From Paulownia fortunei (Eukaryota > Streptophyta > Magnoliopsida > Lamiales > Paulowniaceae): 64,000 bases of DNA. The notes beneath the pieces were generated by a model that had not been told where the DNA came from, ran no database searches, and saw only the letters and a list, made by a program, of their open reading frames with translations. The stretch covers positions 15,388,694 to 15,452,693 of the forward strand of contig CM033119.1 of the NCBI GenBank assembly GCA_019321725.1, written 5' to 3'. Positions 37,446 through 51,038 of the stretch are shown here, one piece after another. A program made the translations under genes and the position numbers. How positions within the stretch are numbered: the first letter of the stretch is position 1; every line of letters begins with the position of its first letter.

Positions 37446-39458
37446 CCGTAAACTTTTGGTTAGGATTTTAGTGAATACTTCAAAATATTATTTTTTTACC
37501 ATTAATGATAAAAGAACGACAAACAATAATAATTTTGTTGTAAGTCGTAGTACAAAAGTAGTTTAAGTGGTTGTGAATAATTTTGAAAATATTTTCAGTT
37601 GCATTGTTCGAGACACCAAATATTTGTCACTATCCTTTATTGTCATTCGAAACCTCTTAGTTTGTTTTTGATATTGAGACTTAATACTATTTACAATAAA
37701 AATATTATCATTTATCGTGTTTTTATCAATGATAGTAGCAAAAAAAGATTAAAAAAATCTTTTATTTGGCTTTTAAGCGGGAAAGAGGAGAAAAAATACC
37801 TAACAGGACTGATAAAGAGCTTTTAATTTGCAACTGCTAAAAGGAAAAAAAGTATTATAATAAATATAAATATTCAATTCCAAATAAATGTTGTCATAGG
37901 AAATTACTATCAAGAATTCTTTTTAAAAATAATTTATAGTTCTTGATAAAAATTATTTTTTTGTTATAATTTGTATCGCTCCGTATCAAACTTAGATATA
38001 GGTTGAATTTCTATAATTATAACAACTAATTCAAAATTTTACCATAAATTGCAATTTAGCCCTGACGATTTCATATCATGACATAGACCCTCATGATGTG
38101 GTTATGCAAGCGAGATTCCTATACAATAAACTTTATTGACAATCAGTTCACTTTTGTTTTAATTTACAAAAATAATTATTTTAAATTACTAAGAAGATTC
38201 ATTGTATTCACATATAAATCAATTCATATTTCCTCCATAATTCATGTGGAGTATTAAACATTAGCTTGGATCTATCCAAATGAAAAAAACAAAACAAAAA
38301 ACAGAAGATGAATTGGATAATGAAGTCGAAAAATAGAACTAACTTGCTATATATTATTGAAAGCTCAATATATGGCAGGCGCCTACAATTACTAAAATGG
38401 CAAAACAGGATATTAAAGGGCGTTTCTGTCCAGACAGCCTTTCTGCTTATATATCCTCCTGCTGCATCCAATTCAATGGAGGAAACTTTATTTCAAATAT
38501 TAATGCAGTTGGGACCAATGGTTGGAATGTATCTGTTTAACCTAAGTGAGGACAACGATTTTTTAAATCTTGATTTGTTACTCCATTATTACTACTTTCC
38601 CAGCGGCTTCTTTCTTGAAACAAAGAGAAATCGAAAACTTCTTGTCCAAATTTAGTTTGTCCAAGTTTAACTAATCATAATAGCACTTGTCTTCTAATTA
38701 CTCACTCTCCGTAAAATATTCAATAATTACATAATTAATTACTATAATCTACTTATTATATGATTGAATTGAGTTTGGCCGAATCAGATATGGACTAGAA
38801 TCATACAAAAAATTCATAATTGTATTAAATTAGTTATCAATATCTTTTGTGTTTCATAGTTGTAAATTATACTATTTACATTTTGATAATATCATATTTC
38901 ACATATGTTAGTCCCATGGATGAATGATGTGTGTATTCTTGATTGACATATACATACTTTTAGATTTTAATTATGTATCCATAATGTAATTAAAATTAAT
39001 ATATATTTAATCATTGTCCAAACACAGGATAGTTTCAACTCGGAGTTCAATTATCTAGATTTACTTGGAATGTAGTGGTCATTTGTGTCTATTCATACAG
39101 TAACTATGAGAGATAATCACAAATCAAATGCAAATTTCCATATTTCTTGGATCCTCAAGGAACGATTTTGTAAGTGTCTGGAAAAATTAATAAATCGCAT
39201 ATCACATATAACGTATAATTACATAAGAAGAGAGTGGATTGGATAGTATCCATGCCCAATAAAATTATATCGATTCATGTATCTCAAATTAAACTCGTCT
39301 ATAAATCTCATTTTAATCAAACTACGAACACGTTCATAATCTTTATCTTCAAATCAATTATCAACATGCCCTACTCTAGGTGTTCAAATTGATGGAGTTC
39401 TTTTGGAGATAATTTATTCGGGGAAATTTTTATATGCAATCAGAATAGGAATTATATA

Positions 39459-39494
<36 letters not shown>

Positions 39495-40604
39495 TGTATC
39501 TCATGTAAAAAGAACGAATCCGAGTCTACTTAGAAATTTAATCCCACTCGAACTAAAAAAATAAAATTTCAATTCAAATATAATTATCAATTGGTTAATG
39601 ATTCTAGAACCCGACCCAATTTAACAGTAAGTTTTGGAATGAATAATGTTATTGATTGTAAATAATTCAAGTAGGGACTCCTTAATATGGATATATATTC
39701 TATATCACATATGATAGAAGAAAGTTTATTACTCCAAAGCAAATATTTTCACATTTCTTGGATCCTCAAAAGAATGACTTTTTAAGTTTTAGCATGAATA
39801 ATGTTGTTGAATGTGAATCATTCAAACAGAGAATTCTTTACTTAATTTGGATGTGTATTCAGATGTGATAAACGAAAATTATTTCCCCCAAAATATATTT
39901 GTCAAAAATAATTAGAAAGATAAAGAAATTTGGACCCGCAAAAAATGGGATATTTAGTATGAGCCATGAAAAACACGTTCTTTGTTTCTTATTTATTGTG
40001 CAAGATGGGAAAAGATTTTGTACATGAACATATGAATGCTCCGTTGGAGGCCTGCAGCCAATCTAGTGCAGAAAAGTCCAAATGAAAAGAATCAAACCCA
40101 TGTAACAAATCAAACCCATGCAACACATGCAATGCACTTGTAATAATAAGTAGGATTGTACAATAAAATCTAACATTGTACTAGCTAATTTGTAAATTTC
40201 ATATCATACTTTTATAGTTGGATTGACTCCAACGAGTCAATGAGTTGGTATTTTGAATTTAGAAAATTACGGCATGAATATTTAACTATATGCAAATCAC
40301 AAAAAAATTGTGTCGAATCCCTATATATAATTTTCATATTATATGATATACTTAATTGGTCATCTTACTACTTGAATTGAACAAATGAGTGACACAAATA
40401 TTAAACTTTTAAAATAAAAAACAAGACATTGTTTTGTGAAGAAATAGAATAAATTAAGTGGGATATTTCTTCTGAATATCTTCATTTATATGTTAATTTC
40501 AAGTGTTATTTGGCTTTTATATTTGAGTTAATTGTAGGAGTTAATTTGACATTGTACTTTGATATTTGCAAGCAATTGTTATTTTAATTTAGGATAATAT
40601 AATA
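37446..40604. other. Gene-poor AT-rich DNA
   Basis: No convincing gene. A frame at 38,308-38,655 (plus) and an overlapping one at 38,208-38,471 (minus) have no recognisable domain. A TATA-like cttatatatcc at about 38,447-38,457 stands just upstream of an ATG at 38,477, but coding support is lacking. A microsatellite lies at 39,453-39,499. Confidence 0.5.
39453..39499. repeat. Compound microsatellite (AT)n(GTAT)n
   Basis: A run of alternating TA is followed by about eight uninterrupted GTAT units. Confidence 0.95.
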
Positions 40605-41810
40605 TATTGGTACCAGTTTCTTCAATGGTGTTACTTTAATTTGGTACCCCAGTGTTTATTAATGATTACATTGATATTCGAGTTTTATCACAATTATCAA
40701 AATGGTACCATGATTTTCATGTTACATTTTTATGTGAAAACTTTTATAAGCCTAGGTAATATTATGAAAAGCACCGAATATACAAAAAAAAAAATTAAAG
40801 CTTGCAAATAGGAATTATTTTTTATAAGATGAAAAAATTCTAAGTATATTTCTTGTAATTTGTATGTGACAATACTTTTTGAATAGTTCATAGCATAATT
40901 AAGTTTCAAATTTTATTCGAACTTTAATTAATCTAAAGCAATAGAAGCTAAACACTATATGATAATTTGTTATCTTGACTTTGTATATGACATAGCTAAT
41001 TAACATGTTTTATTAATCATTTTTGAATATTCATATATAACTGAGTATATTTGTAAGACCATAAATATAAATTTTATCATACATTCCTATATTGAAAACA
41101 TTTTTTTATGAATTCTGCAAAATTTTGTCAAATGTCATATAGAACTCAAAGCTACATTAAATAAGACGATTAAATTTGAAGAAAATGTAATGCAAGGGGA
41201 TCATTTTTTTATTTTTTTATTTTTTGCTTGTCTTAAATGGATATCATGATTTGTCTATAATTGCCTTTCTTAGTTGAGTCATACTAGCGACGTATTCTCG
41301 TAATTCTCTTATGAAAATTCTTGCAATCCTAATTTTCTAGGTCACCCAATTATTTTAGATAGATGAATTCATTTGACATCTTACTAAGTTTTAAGTATGG
41401 TTTAATAAAAATATATCCAAAATATTTGTCATTTCAAGAGTATGTTAATAAGTTAATGTATATATTCGTCTCTAATTCTTTATTTTTACATAAAATTGAA
41501 TAAATTTTGAGAATTAGTCATTGCATTAATGAAAAATTTAAAAGGATATATTTGCAATTTTGACATCTAATAAGATATCGAGTTTTATTAACAGGTTTTG
41601 AAAATTATTTTATTAGTATTCTGTAAAGACAAATTTTATTTAGTAGTTTTCATAATATTACCTAGGGATATAACAATCTTCACATAAAAATATAGTGCAA
41701 AAAATGGATGGATATCATCCATACCATTTTGGCTATTTTGGCAAAATTTGTATACCAGTTAAGTCATTTTGTAAACACTTACCAAAATGACATTATTTGG
41801 TGCCATTATG
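40605..41810. mobile_element. Long inverted repeat element, MULE-like
   Basis: The arm at about 40,609-40,775 is repeated in inverted orientation at about 41,640-41,805. Matching words, compared on opposite strands, include aaaatggtac/t, tttttatgtgaa and cctaggtaatattatgaaaa. Arms of about 170 bp around about 850 bp of AT-rich non-coding DNA suggest a non-autonomous DNA transposon of Mutator type. No transposase frame is present. The exact termini and target duplication were not resolved. Confidence 0.55.
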
Positions 41811-42719
41811 AACTTTTACTTTCTAATTATACTTGAAAATATTTAGTTTTCAATGTGATTGAGAAATGTTAACAAATGTTTATAATATAGAATATTTGTT
41901 TTGATAATAAACTAGCTCCAAACATGTACGAAGATAAATCTTAATTTTACAAAATTATTGATGTGAGATTATACCTTTTTAAAACATGAAGTTATGCACA
42001 AAAAGTATTGCTATGATATAATTTGGATACAACAGATATTTTAGAAGCCAATTTAGACATATAAAAACATCAATAAATATGGACAAGAGTAACCAAAATT
42101 CGAGATGGATTATAATCTAATACATAATGAATCTAGTTTCCACTTACATTTCTTACCTAATTACTTCATTATCACTTTAAAATGAAAAAAAATAAGTATA
42201 GAGATCCCAAGTTTCATTTAGCATATAAAGTACATAGAGAAGATAAGTATTACTATTTAACTCAAATTACATTCTAAAATAATTACTAAAAACTCACTAT
42301 CTAACTCAATGATGATCAGGTCCGACTTGTGCAACATAAATTCAAAACTATGAGTATAGGATTAGATAAAAAATTAGCAAAATCCACCCAACCCGCACTC
42401 CAGAAACCCTAAATGACAAGAGAAGCTGCAATCTCAATTCACTGGTCAATGTACGTTATATAATAGCTTAAAGTGGCTGCATTCTGCGACTACATTCCAT
42501 AAGTAAGCTGCCAAAGTCTAATCTATTTTGATACAAAAACGGCGACCCGCAATCGTTTGATGCCCAAGTTTCCCAACAATTTGAACAGAAAGAATATGAA
42601 CATATTTTGAGAGGAAATAGTGAATTTTGATGAATTCTTTTGTCAGTTTTGGTGAAGGATCTCCCCAAATGGTTCCAAAGATGCACCAAAGAGATCCAAA
42701 AAAGTACTCTGCTTGGCCA
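41811..42719 (-). other. 3' flank and probable 3' UTR of the CGR-like gene
   Basis: Lies downstream of the stop codon at 42,720. The part nearest the stop is less AT-rich and probably transcribed. No polyadenylation signal was assigned. The minus-strand frames at 42,468-42,811 overlap the last exon in the wrong frame. Confidence 0.5.
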
Positions 42720-42872
42720 TCAATGGTATGGCTTGAGATGAAAAATTTGGCAGTGTGGGCTATATGATATCTTTTCTGCAGCTTGCTCGAACTTCTTGAT
42801 GACAGCTTCATTCTCCTCTAAACTCATCTGAACAAAATATCTAATCCACCAAGTCGAGCTCCTCCATTTAAC
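42720..42872 (-). CDS. CGR3: CGR-like gene, exon 6 and stop
   Basis: Encodes VKWRSSTWWIRYFVQMSLEE then NEAVIKKFEQAAEK and the terminal CQIFHLKPYH, with stop TGA at 42,720-42,722. The WWIRYF, EEN and HLK words are diagnostic of the family C-terminus. Confidence 0.93.
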   Translation of the reverse strand, partial: VKWRSSTWWIRYFVQMSLEENEAVIKKFEQAAEKISYSPHCQIFHLKPYH

Positions 42873-45800
42873 CTATTTACGTAAATGATTGTATTCAGAA
42901 TAATATGAACAGATTTTCGGAGCAAAATACTTGGTGAAAGCTATTTCCATTATCCAGCAAAGGATGTCTATATTTCTATTTTCATTTCTCTAGAAATCTT
43001 TGTTCTATACGTTAAATAGATGCATTTAACTTATGGAATGAAAATTTAATCTTTCTTGCCATGGACATTGGAACAATAACTGTTTAGAATTGATTGACAC
43101 ATTAGAGACTTCATTACTTCTTTCGAATCCAACAATTTTTTTAAATAACCTCTTTATTTAATGAGTTAAGCACATGGCATTAAGAATACACAAAAGAAGA
43201 TTTTAGAAGAAAATGGTACAAAGTGGACTTTTTTTTTTTCTTTTTAATTGTAGAAAAAAGTCAACTCTTACATCCTTCTTTATGGGCAGCTTCAAGGTAA
43301 GTTAATTCCAAAATCATGTTTTCAAAGGACACACTCAATAAAAGCTACTAAATACGTCCTCTCCAAAGTAAGTTAATTTGTAAAATCATGCCTTTAAAGA
43401 CAATGAGGCGACGGGCACCTCATGCAATATCTCAACAACATGAGAGCCATCCATAACTAAGAGTGCTTAAAAAGTGAATCATTTCTTCTTGTTGGCTATC
43501 ATTATTTTGTTGTTTCTCCATGTTAACTTTAGCTGCATAATATCAAGCGACGGTTTTTCTAACTTCCAAGATAAAAATGCTATGTTTGGATCTTGAATTT
43601 TAGTGAGAAAAAAAATACTAAGAAATACGTTTTTCTCATTTCAAATGAAGGTACCTTGTGCGTTATTGTTTGATCATTTTCCTTCTCACCAAAATCCCGA
43701 ACCCAAATATAGCGTAAAGGAACAATGATAGATGAAAACATAAATATGATAATTTGAGACAGATGGCTTACCGCACGTCCATATTTGGCTTTATCAACAG
43801 CTTTAGCTTTGTGATGACGTGGATAACCTACATATTTACATATAAAAAAAGATGGAGAATTAATAAACAAGTATTCACAAGTCTCTGAATATAAACATGT
43901 TGAATAGCATGTTTATACAGTGGATGAATAGAGAGAAAACTAGATCGAGGAGAAAACAGAAGACGAGGAATCATGCTGTTTTCAGGATTGGCAGAAGAGA
44001 AAGGGATGGCCTCATGGTACCAGCTCGGTCAAGTTCAAACACAGAAACATAAGGAAATAGAAAAGTGTAGCTGAACACTAAAAAAGCCATTTGAACATGC
44101 CTCTTCATCCAAGCTGCGGCAATTGGGCACATGTCCAATCTTGATGATATATGCTCATGTGAAGAACTAGGAAGGGAACAAAGGGCGTCATTAAGATCAC
44201 AAAGATTTTCGAGGTATGACTCACTTAATTCTGTTGCACAATATAGTACCAAAGGGCCAAGGATACAGCTATCAAATGTTTTGATTACCCTATACGTGAC
44301 AGCACTTGTTTTTTTCTGGAACCAAAGATGAAAGATATTTATAGATATGCTTCTAATTAACATTGCACTCGAGTTATAATCAGTGTCTATTACCATGACA
44401 GGACTTGCTGCCAAATTCTTCCTGCTTATAGGTGGCAATTTTGCAGCTAGCTATTGCTCGTTTTTTTTTCTTGTTTGGCAAGCCTATGTTGCTGAAATAT
44501 CAATTAATGGGAGGAACCCAAAAGAAAAGAGCAGCCGAACTCTGAGAGACACATTTTGAATGTAGAGCAATGTGTAATAGACTTTCCCTTGGTACAAGTT
44601 GATGGGGGGATCAAACTACCAATTTAATTTTCAAACTCAACCAAATTGCAATTGGAAAAGGAAAGCTTCAAGCTGAATAACTGAGAGACAGCTGAAAAAA
44701 CACAGCAGATGAGTCCTCACCCCTGCTCAAGAAATGGGAAAAGCTAGAGAACTTTTATCAACAGAAAGCATAGATGAACATGAAATGCTTAATGGCAAGG
44801 ATCATAGAGATTGAAAATGAATAAATAAGTCTTTATGTCAAGGAGATAATGCCCTATGGCAATGAAGCTTAAGTAATATGAATAAATTTGAATTGTATTT
44901 AAAATCTGTTGCAGCCTGTGAGTGCCTGTGGAATGACCAGAAGGAACTTTTTCCCAAAGGCAAAAAGTCAAGACTTTGGCTTCTTCAGGGAATTTTGGTG
45001 TTATATTAAGTGGTCCACCTAGCAAGCAAGTTGATTTAACTGTTTAGGGATCTTTCCAAGATCCAGAATAAGTACTTGACTTTTCGATATATTTTAGCAT
45101 TCTAACCTGAAATTTGGCTGATGTAATATGCTTGGATCAGTGAACAAGGTAAGCAATGATGGCATCTAGTTCTTATGGAGTACAATGATTTAAGTATATA
45201 TCTTCAAAAGGGGTACATTTCCTACAAAGAAGTTGACCCAGTATTCATCATCTAAAAATAAATAAATAATGGTAGCTTACGATCCTAAAGCCTATCAAAA
45301 AGAAACTTTTTTAAGTGGCGGCATATCTGATCTTGTTGAGAATATAGAGGGTAAAGGAAGTATTAGTGCAATTTTTAATTGCATCCATATTTGTGATAAC
45401 TTGGAATTCCATTTAGATAAGGACGATGATTATCTAGAACCTCTCCTAACTGGACTTCAAGTGCGATAGGGATAGAGATACAATTTTTGTTATCTCTCCC
45501 ACAAAGTATAAGATTTCACAATAAGACATACTCTCAACTAACAGAATACACTCACTCTTCCATATTTTCTCTCTACGTTCTTCTCTTGGAGTATCACCAA
45601 ACTTAGAAGTCTCTGAGGGCTTAAGGTGTGCAGATTAGATTGGTGAATACTCTATTAGTGTTCATTGGAGCGCGAAGGACGTGATGCATAACCGTTCGTA
45701 GTTCAATTCATTTACGAGGCTTGTTGGCGAGTTGATCATTAAGTGAGTCAAATAAATTTCCGCTGCTAAGGTAACATTGATTCAAAGGTATATTAATTGT

Positions 45801-48800
45801 TGATATGCAATTACAATTGCTTTCAGTGGTATTAGAGCTATTAGGACTCAACCTTGCCATCATGATGTGAATGAATGCATGATTTATGCTTGATATTTAT
45901 GAAAATTCATGATTTAAATTCAAACATGAAAATAGACCTTACAGATTATGTCATATGTTTATTTGTATGAATAGATTATGTTTTAATTTGATGTAGAATC
46001 GGGTCTTATAATTAGGTGGTATTTTTTGAAAGACCCAATTGATTTATGTTAAAAAAAAAAGAAAAAAAATCATATTTATTTTTTCAATTTTTGATGCATA
46101 ATATTGATGTTGTTGTAGAGCATGGAAAAAATGATTAAATCAGTATTATGTGTCAAAAACGGGTTAGTATTGAGAAAGATATGATTTTTCTTTTAAATTT
46201 TAGCCGAGAAAAACGATATCCACTAGAAAAGCATGCCGGAGAAGACGACTGCTCATGAAATCCGAGGCGTTGAAAAATGAAAATTTGGAAAACGGGTAGA
46301 ATTTCAATTTTGTTTTTTCTAGCCTAGAATTATTTTTTCCTTCCTTAGTGGTTAGATAGAAATTGATATAATGTAATAGGCTTATAAAATTGTATTTTAA
46401 TTGCATTTTTTGTGATGATGCAATTTTTTGTAATGTGATTATTTGAATGTGCATGGAATGGGAGTTAACATTTAGGGTGCTCATGTATATTATATGTTTT
46501 TTTTTTATACTTAATTATTTGAGAGATAATTAATGGAGATTATGTGTTTTTTTTTATACTTATTTATTTGAGAGATAATTAATGGAGATGGTGTTAATGT
46601 GGTATCACAATTTTAGATTAACGTAGTAGGTCTTGAAAAATGTAATCTCGTTTTCTAAAGACATGTATTTCAAGGGCTCTTTTTTAAAGGCCATTTATTT
46701 TTTTGGATTAATTACCTACATATGCCAATAATTGTCTTAACATTACGCTCCAAATGTCAATTGAAGTTTATTATTCATATGTGATATATGTATATTTTTA
46801 TGGACATTATTAATTTTATTCATAGATCAATAATTTTTTAATGTGATATTTAATTCGGTGGGAGATATTACTAACTGTGGTGGCGAAATTTTCGATCTAA
46901 CTAAATTAAAGAAACATGTTAGTGTTCTTACTAAAGAACAAAAATTTCATCTAGAAATCTTAAAAAACATAAATGATCCTAATCTTCAAAAAGAATATCT
47001 TGATAAAATATTAAAATCCTTTGATAAAGATGAAAAAGAAAGAGAAAATAAAAATACAATTTTACCAAAAAATACTTACGATCTAACAAATATCCTAGGA
47101 AAAGAAAAAAGAGTTAAAAATAAAGATATAACAATATAAGATTTACAAAAAGAAATGAAAGAAGTAAAAACAGAATTAAAAGAAAAACAAAAACAAGATT
47201 CTGAAGCTATAAAATACATTATAGAAAAAATTAGAGATATTGAAAATTCTGAAAATGAAAATGAAGAAGAAGAAAATAATGAATTAAAAAATATACAAAA
47301 TATTGAAAAAATTCCAGAAGACTTTCTATTTGTTCTTAGAGAAATAACTTCAACAAAATACATAATAAAATAACCCTCAAATTTTCAGAAAAATTTAAGA
47401 TTGATACAATTGCACTATTTGATACTGGTGCAGATTTAAACTGTATAAAATCAGGAATTGTACCTAAAAAATTTCAAGCAAAAACTAATGAAAGACTTTC
47501 AGCTGCTAACAATTCTAAATTAAATGTTAGTTCCAAAACTGAAGCTTCAATTTTAAATAACGAAATTTCTTTAAAAACTTCATTTGTTCTTGTTAAAGAT
47601 ATACAACATATTGTGACTTTAGGAACACCTTTTATAAATCTCATAACCCCTTACACAGTTGGTACTGATTCAATCTCTTTTAAAATCAATCACAAAAAAT
47701 TACGGTTTAATTTCCTTGAGAAACCTAGAACTAGGAATCTCAACCTTGTTAAAGGCACGTCTTCTCGCTTTTCATGAATGTGTCTCCCTCTGCTCAATCC
47801 ATGAAAATACTATCAATAATCTTATACAAGAAAAAAAATCACTTAGAAAATCTTAAAAAAGATATTTCTCAAAAAAAAAAATGCAAAAACAATTAGAAAT
47901 GCCAAAAGTTAAAGAAAGAATATTTAAACTTGAAAAGTTTTTTGAAAAAGAAATTTATTTTGAACTGCCAAATGCCTTTTGGATTAGAAAACAACATATT
48001 GTTGATCTTCCTTATGAAGAAAAGTTTGATGAAAGACAAATTCCAACAAAAGCTAGACCAATTCAAATGAACCATGAATTAGAACATTGTAGAAAAGAAA
48101 TAAAAGATTTAGAAGATAAAAAATTAATTTCCAAATCAAGATCCCCTTAGAGTTGTGATGGTTTCTATATTAATAAAAATTCTGAAATTGAAAGAGGAAC
48201 TCCTAAACTTGTCATAAGACATCCGATTCCAAATAAAAAAGGTTTGCGGCAAAAACTTTATTTTGCATTCATATTCTCAAAATTTGACATGAAATCAAGA
48301 TTTTGGCAAATTCAAATCTCTGATAAAAATAGATATAAAACTGCATTTACTGTCCCTTTTGGTTAGTATGACATTTGGTTTAAAAAATGCTCATTTTGAA
48401 TTCCAAAGAATCATGAATGAAATCTTTAATGATTATTCTAAATTTTGTATTGTTTATATTGAAGATTTAATAATATTTTCAAATACTTTAGAAGAAAATT
48501 TTAAACATTTAAAAACTTTTCTCTATATTGTAAAACAAAATGGTTTAGTTGTTTTTAAATAAAAAATGAGTCTATTCCAAACTAAAGTCAGATTCTTAGG
48601 ACATTATATATTCCAGGGAACTATAACTCCTATTGAAAGATCTTTGCAATTTGTTAATAAATTCCCAAATAAAATTCTTGACAAAACACAATTACAAAGA
48701 TTCTTAGGAAACTTAAATTATGTTTTAGATTTTTGTCCAAACATTAATAGAATGGCAAAACCATTACATGATAGGCTTAAGAAAAATCTCGTTCCTTAGT

Positions 48801-51006
48801 CTGATGAGCATACTACCCTAGTTAAAGAGATTAAGAAACAAGTTTTAGAAATACAATGTCCCCATACAATTGATCCCAACCTAATTAAAATCGTTGAAAC
48901 AGATGCCACAGATATAGGTTATGGTGGTATTTTAAAACAAACACAGGGGGAACGAGAGTGTATAATACAGTTTACTTCAGCACATTGGAATGATACCCAA
49001 AAAAATTATTCTACTATTAAAAAAGAAATTTTGAGTATTGTTTTATGTATTCAAAAATTTCAAAGTGAAATTTTAAATCAAAATTTTTTACTCAGAATTG
49101 ATTGCAAAAGTGCTAAAGTAGTTTTGCAAAAAGATATTCAAAACCTTGCATCAAAACAGATCTTTTCACGATTGCAAGCTATTTTGAGTATTTTTTATTT
49201 TGAAATTGAATATATTAAAGGAGATATAAATTCTATACCAGATTTCCTTACCCGAAAATTTCTTCAAAACAGGATCAATGCCACCCAAAAAGGATAAAGG
49301 CAAAAAGCCTGCCCAAAACCCTATTGATTCCAACAAACAAAAATCCTGGTATGAAGCCATCATAAAAAAAGAGGAACAGCTTAAAGATACCACTCAATCA
49401 AAAATCCAAATACCGAAACAAGAAACCCCTGGCCTTGAAACTAGACTTCAGCTTCTTGAAACCCTCTTTGAATTACCAGAAATCAAAAAAACTTTGGCAC
49501 AAGCACAACAAAAGAAAAATTCCAAGGAAAACTCTTCAAAACCAGTCACCATTTCAAATACTTTCCAGAAACTGTCAAAATTAGATGACTCTTCTAAAAC
49601 CCTTTCACAAAAATAATTTTCAAATTTCTTTGACCTAAGATTCTTAAAAAATCTCTTTAGAATTCTTCATGAAACCTCAATAGAAGAACATTATCAATAT
49701 AGAAAAAAAAATTCATGAAAAAGACCCTATGCAGAATCTTCAAAAATACTTTAGTAAATGATGGTATTATAAGTCATAGGATACCAATAAAACTCCTCAC
49801 TTCTATCAAACCATTCTTAACGTTACTGAGTCTGTCACCTTTAAAAATTTCTTTTTAGATAAAACACATGAAGATCCCGCATATTCTACCTGCAAAATTC
49901 TCAAAGTTATTGCTCCAGCTGATTGGGGATATGATCTATCTAATCCCTTTATTTTCCAGAAAAATTTAAAGAAACTTCATTTTTCCAAACCCCTTTAATT
50001 ATTGGGATGACCAACAAGCCCGGTATAATTCCTTTTCAAAACCAAAAACAAAAGCATACATGGCTTTTCTATTTTGATACCAAAGTTTGTGATCCCAAAC
50101 AATTTCCAGCATGGTGGACTTCATGGTGGGAATGTTTTGGCTCATCTCATGAAATTTTAAAACCTTTTGTCCAAAATTTCTTCAATCTTTTCAAAACCCA
50201 ATACAAACCCTCGCAGAAAAAGAAAAATTCCAACCCTTGGCTTTTTTCTGTACAAAATTCCACCTCCCATGGGTTCTTGCATGGACAGCTGAATTTACAG
50301 ATTAAAAAATTCCAATGATCCAAAGGAGATTCAAAATAAAGTGGTGGGATAAACTCAAAATTTCTCTCAGCCATTATACAATAAATGTCCAAAATTGGAT
50401 TAAAAATCATACCAATACTCCTATAAGGATTCCAATACAAATTCCAGAAGTATTTCAGACACCACAACAATTAGAATTCCTTGCACAGAAATCTCAAATG
50501 GCAGCCATGCTTGCAGCAGCTAAAACTCCTGAAGAAATGCAAGCTTTTTTGTCAAAATTCGCACCCGGACCCTCATCAAAAAATCCCGAATCCTCATCAA
50601 GTTTTGTATATCACTCAATCAACTTAGAGGATGATGATGGACCTCTCTTTGGAAACAGTGGAGTGTAAATATTGTTATATAAAAAAAATTGATGATGCAA
50701 AATTCTGTCAGCAAAATACTATGTAGCACTGTTCAAGATAACGTTATCAATAACGTCAGCAGATACTATTTGGCACTGTACTGTAGTAGTACTGTTCAAA
50801 ATCCCAAAAATGCCCCTCGGATTATCTGTAAAAAGAGGAGGCTTCTCATTTCATAAGACAAGTTTTTTCCTTCAGATTTTAGCCTCTCTCCTTGAGATAC
50901 AATATTCTTGAAGAATTTTCAACGATTAGTTGATATAAGGATTGGGTACAAGGTATTTTGATAGAAGCTTGCCTAATAATACACTTGAAAGTTTCTTCTA
51001 AATGTT

Positions 51007-51038
<32 letters not shown>

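Larger units (their letters stand above)
46843..50890 (+). mobile_element. Endogenous caulimovirid (pararetrovirus) copy 1, defective
   Basis: An integrated plant pararetrovirus fragment in the order: Lys/Glu-rich segment, aspartic protease, reverse transcriptase, RNase H, a downstream frame overlapping the RNase H end by 20 bp, then a non-coding region with promoter-like signals. There are no LTRs and no integrase, which fits a caulimovirid rather than a retrotransposon. Movement- and coat-protein regions are missing. Frameshifts and stops inactivate it. Having an extra frame downstream of pol suggests a florendovirus-like genome; this is an inference. Confidence 0.8.

Noticed and set aside
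38308..38655. 115-codon frame with a TATA-like site upstream
   Set aside because: No recognisable domain, overlapping frame on the other strand, and no splice or family evidence.
42468..42811. Minus-strand frames of 73 and 97 codons
   Set aside because: Wrong-frame shadows of the last CGR exon and its 3' UTR.
45269..45469. Open frame starting MVAYDPKAYQKET
   Set aside because: It crosses the left end of the element C LTR, and its second half is LTR sequence that is repeated at 54.9 kb without the frame.
50147..50470. Minus-strand frame of 107 codons, and the similar plus-strand frame 51,502-51,786
   Set aside because: They are antisense shadows of the two copies of the viral downstream frame; their resemblance to each other reflects the inverted repeat.
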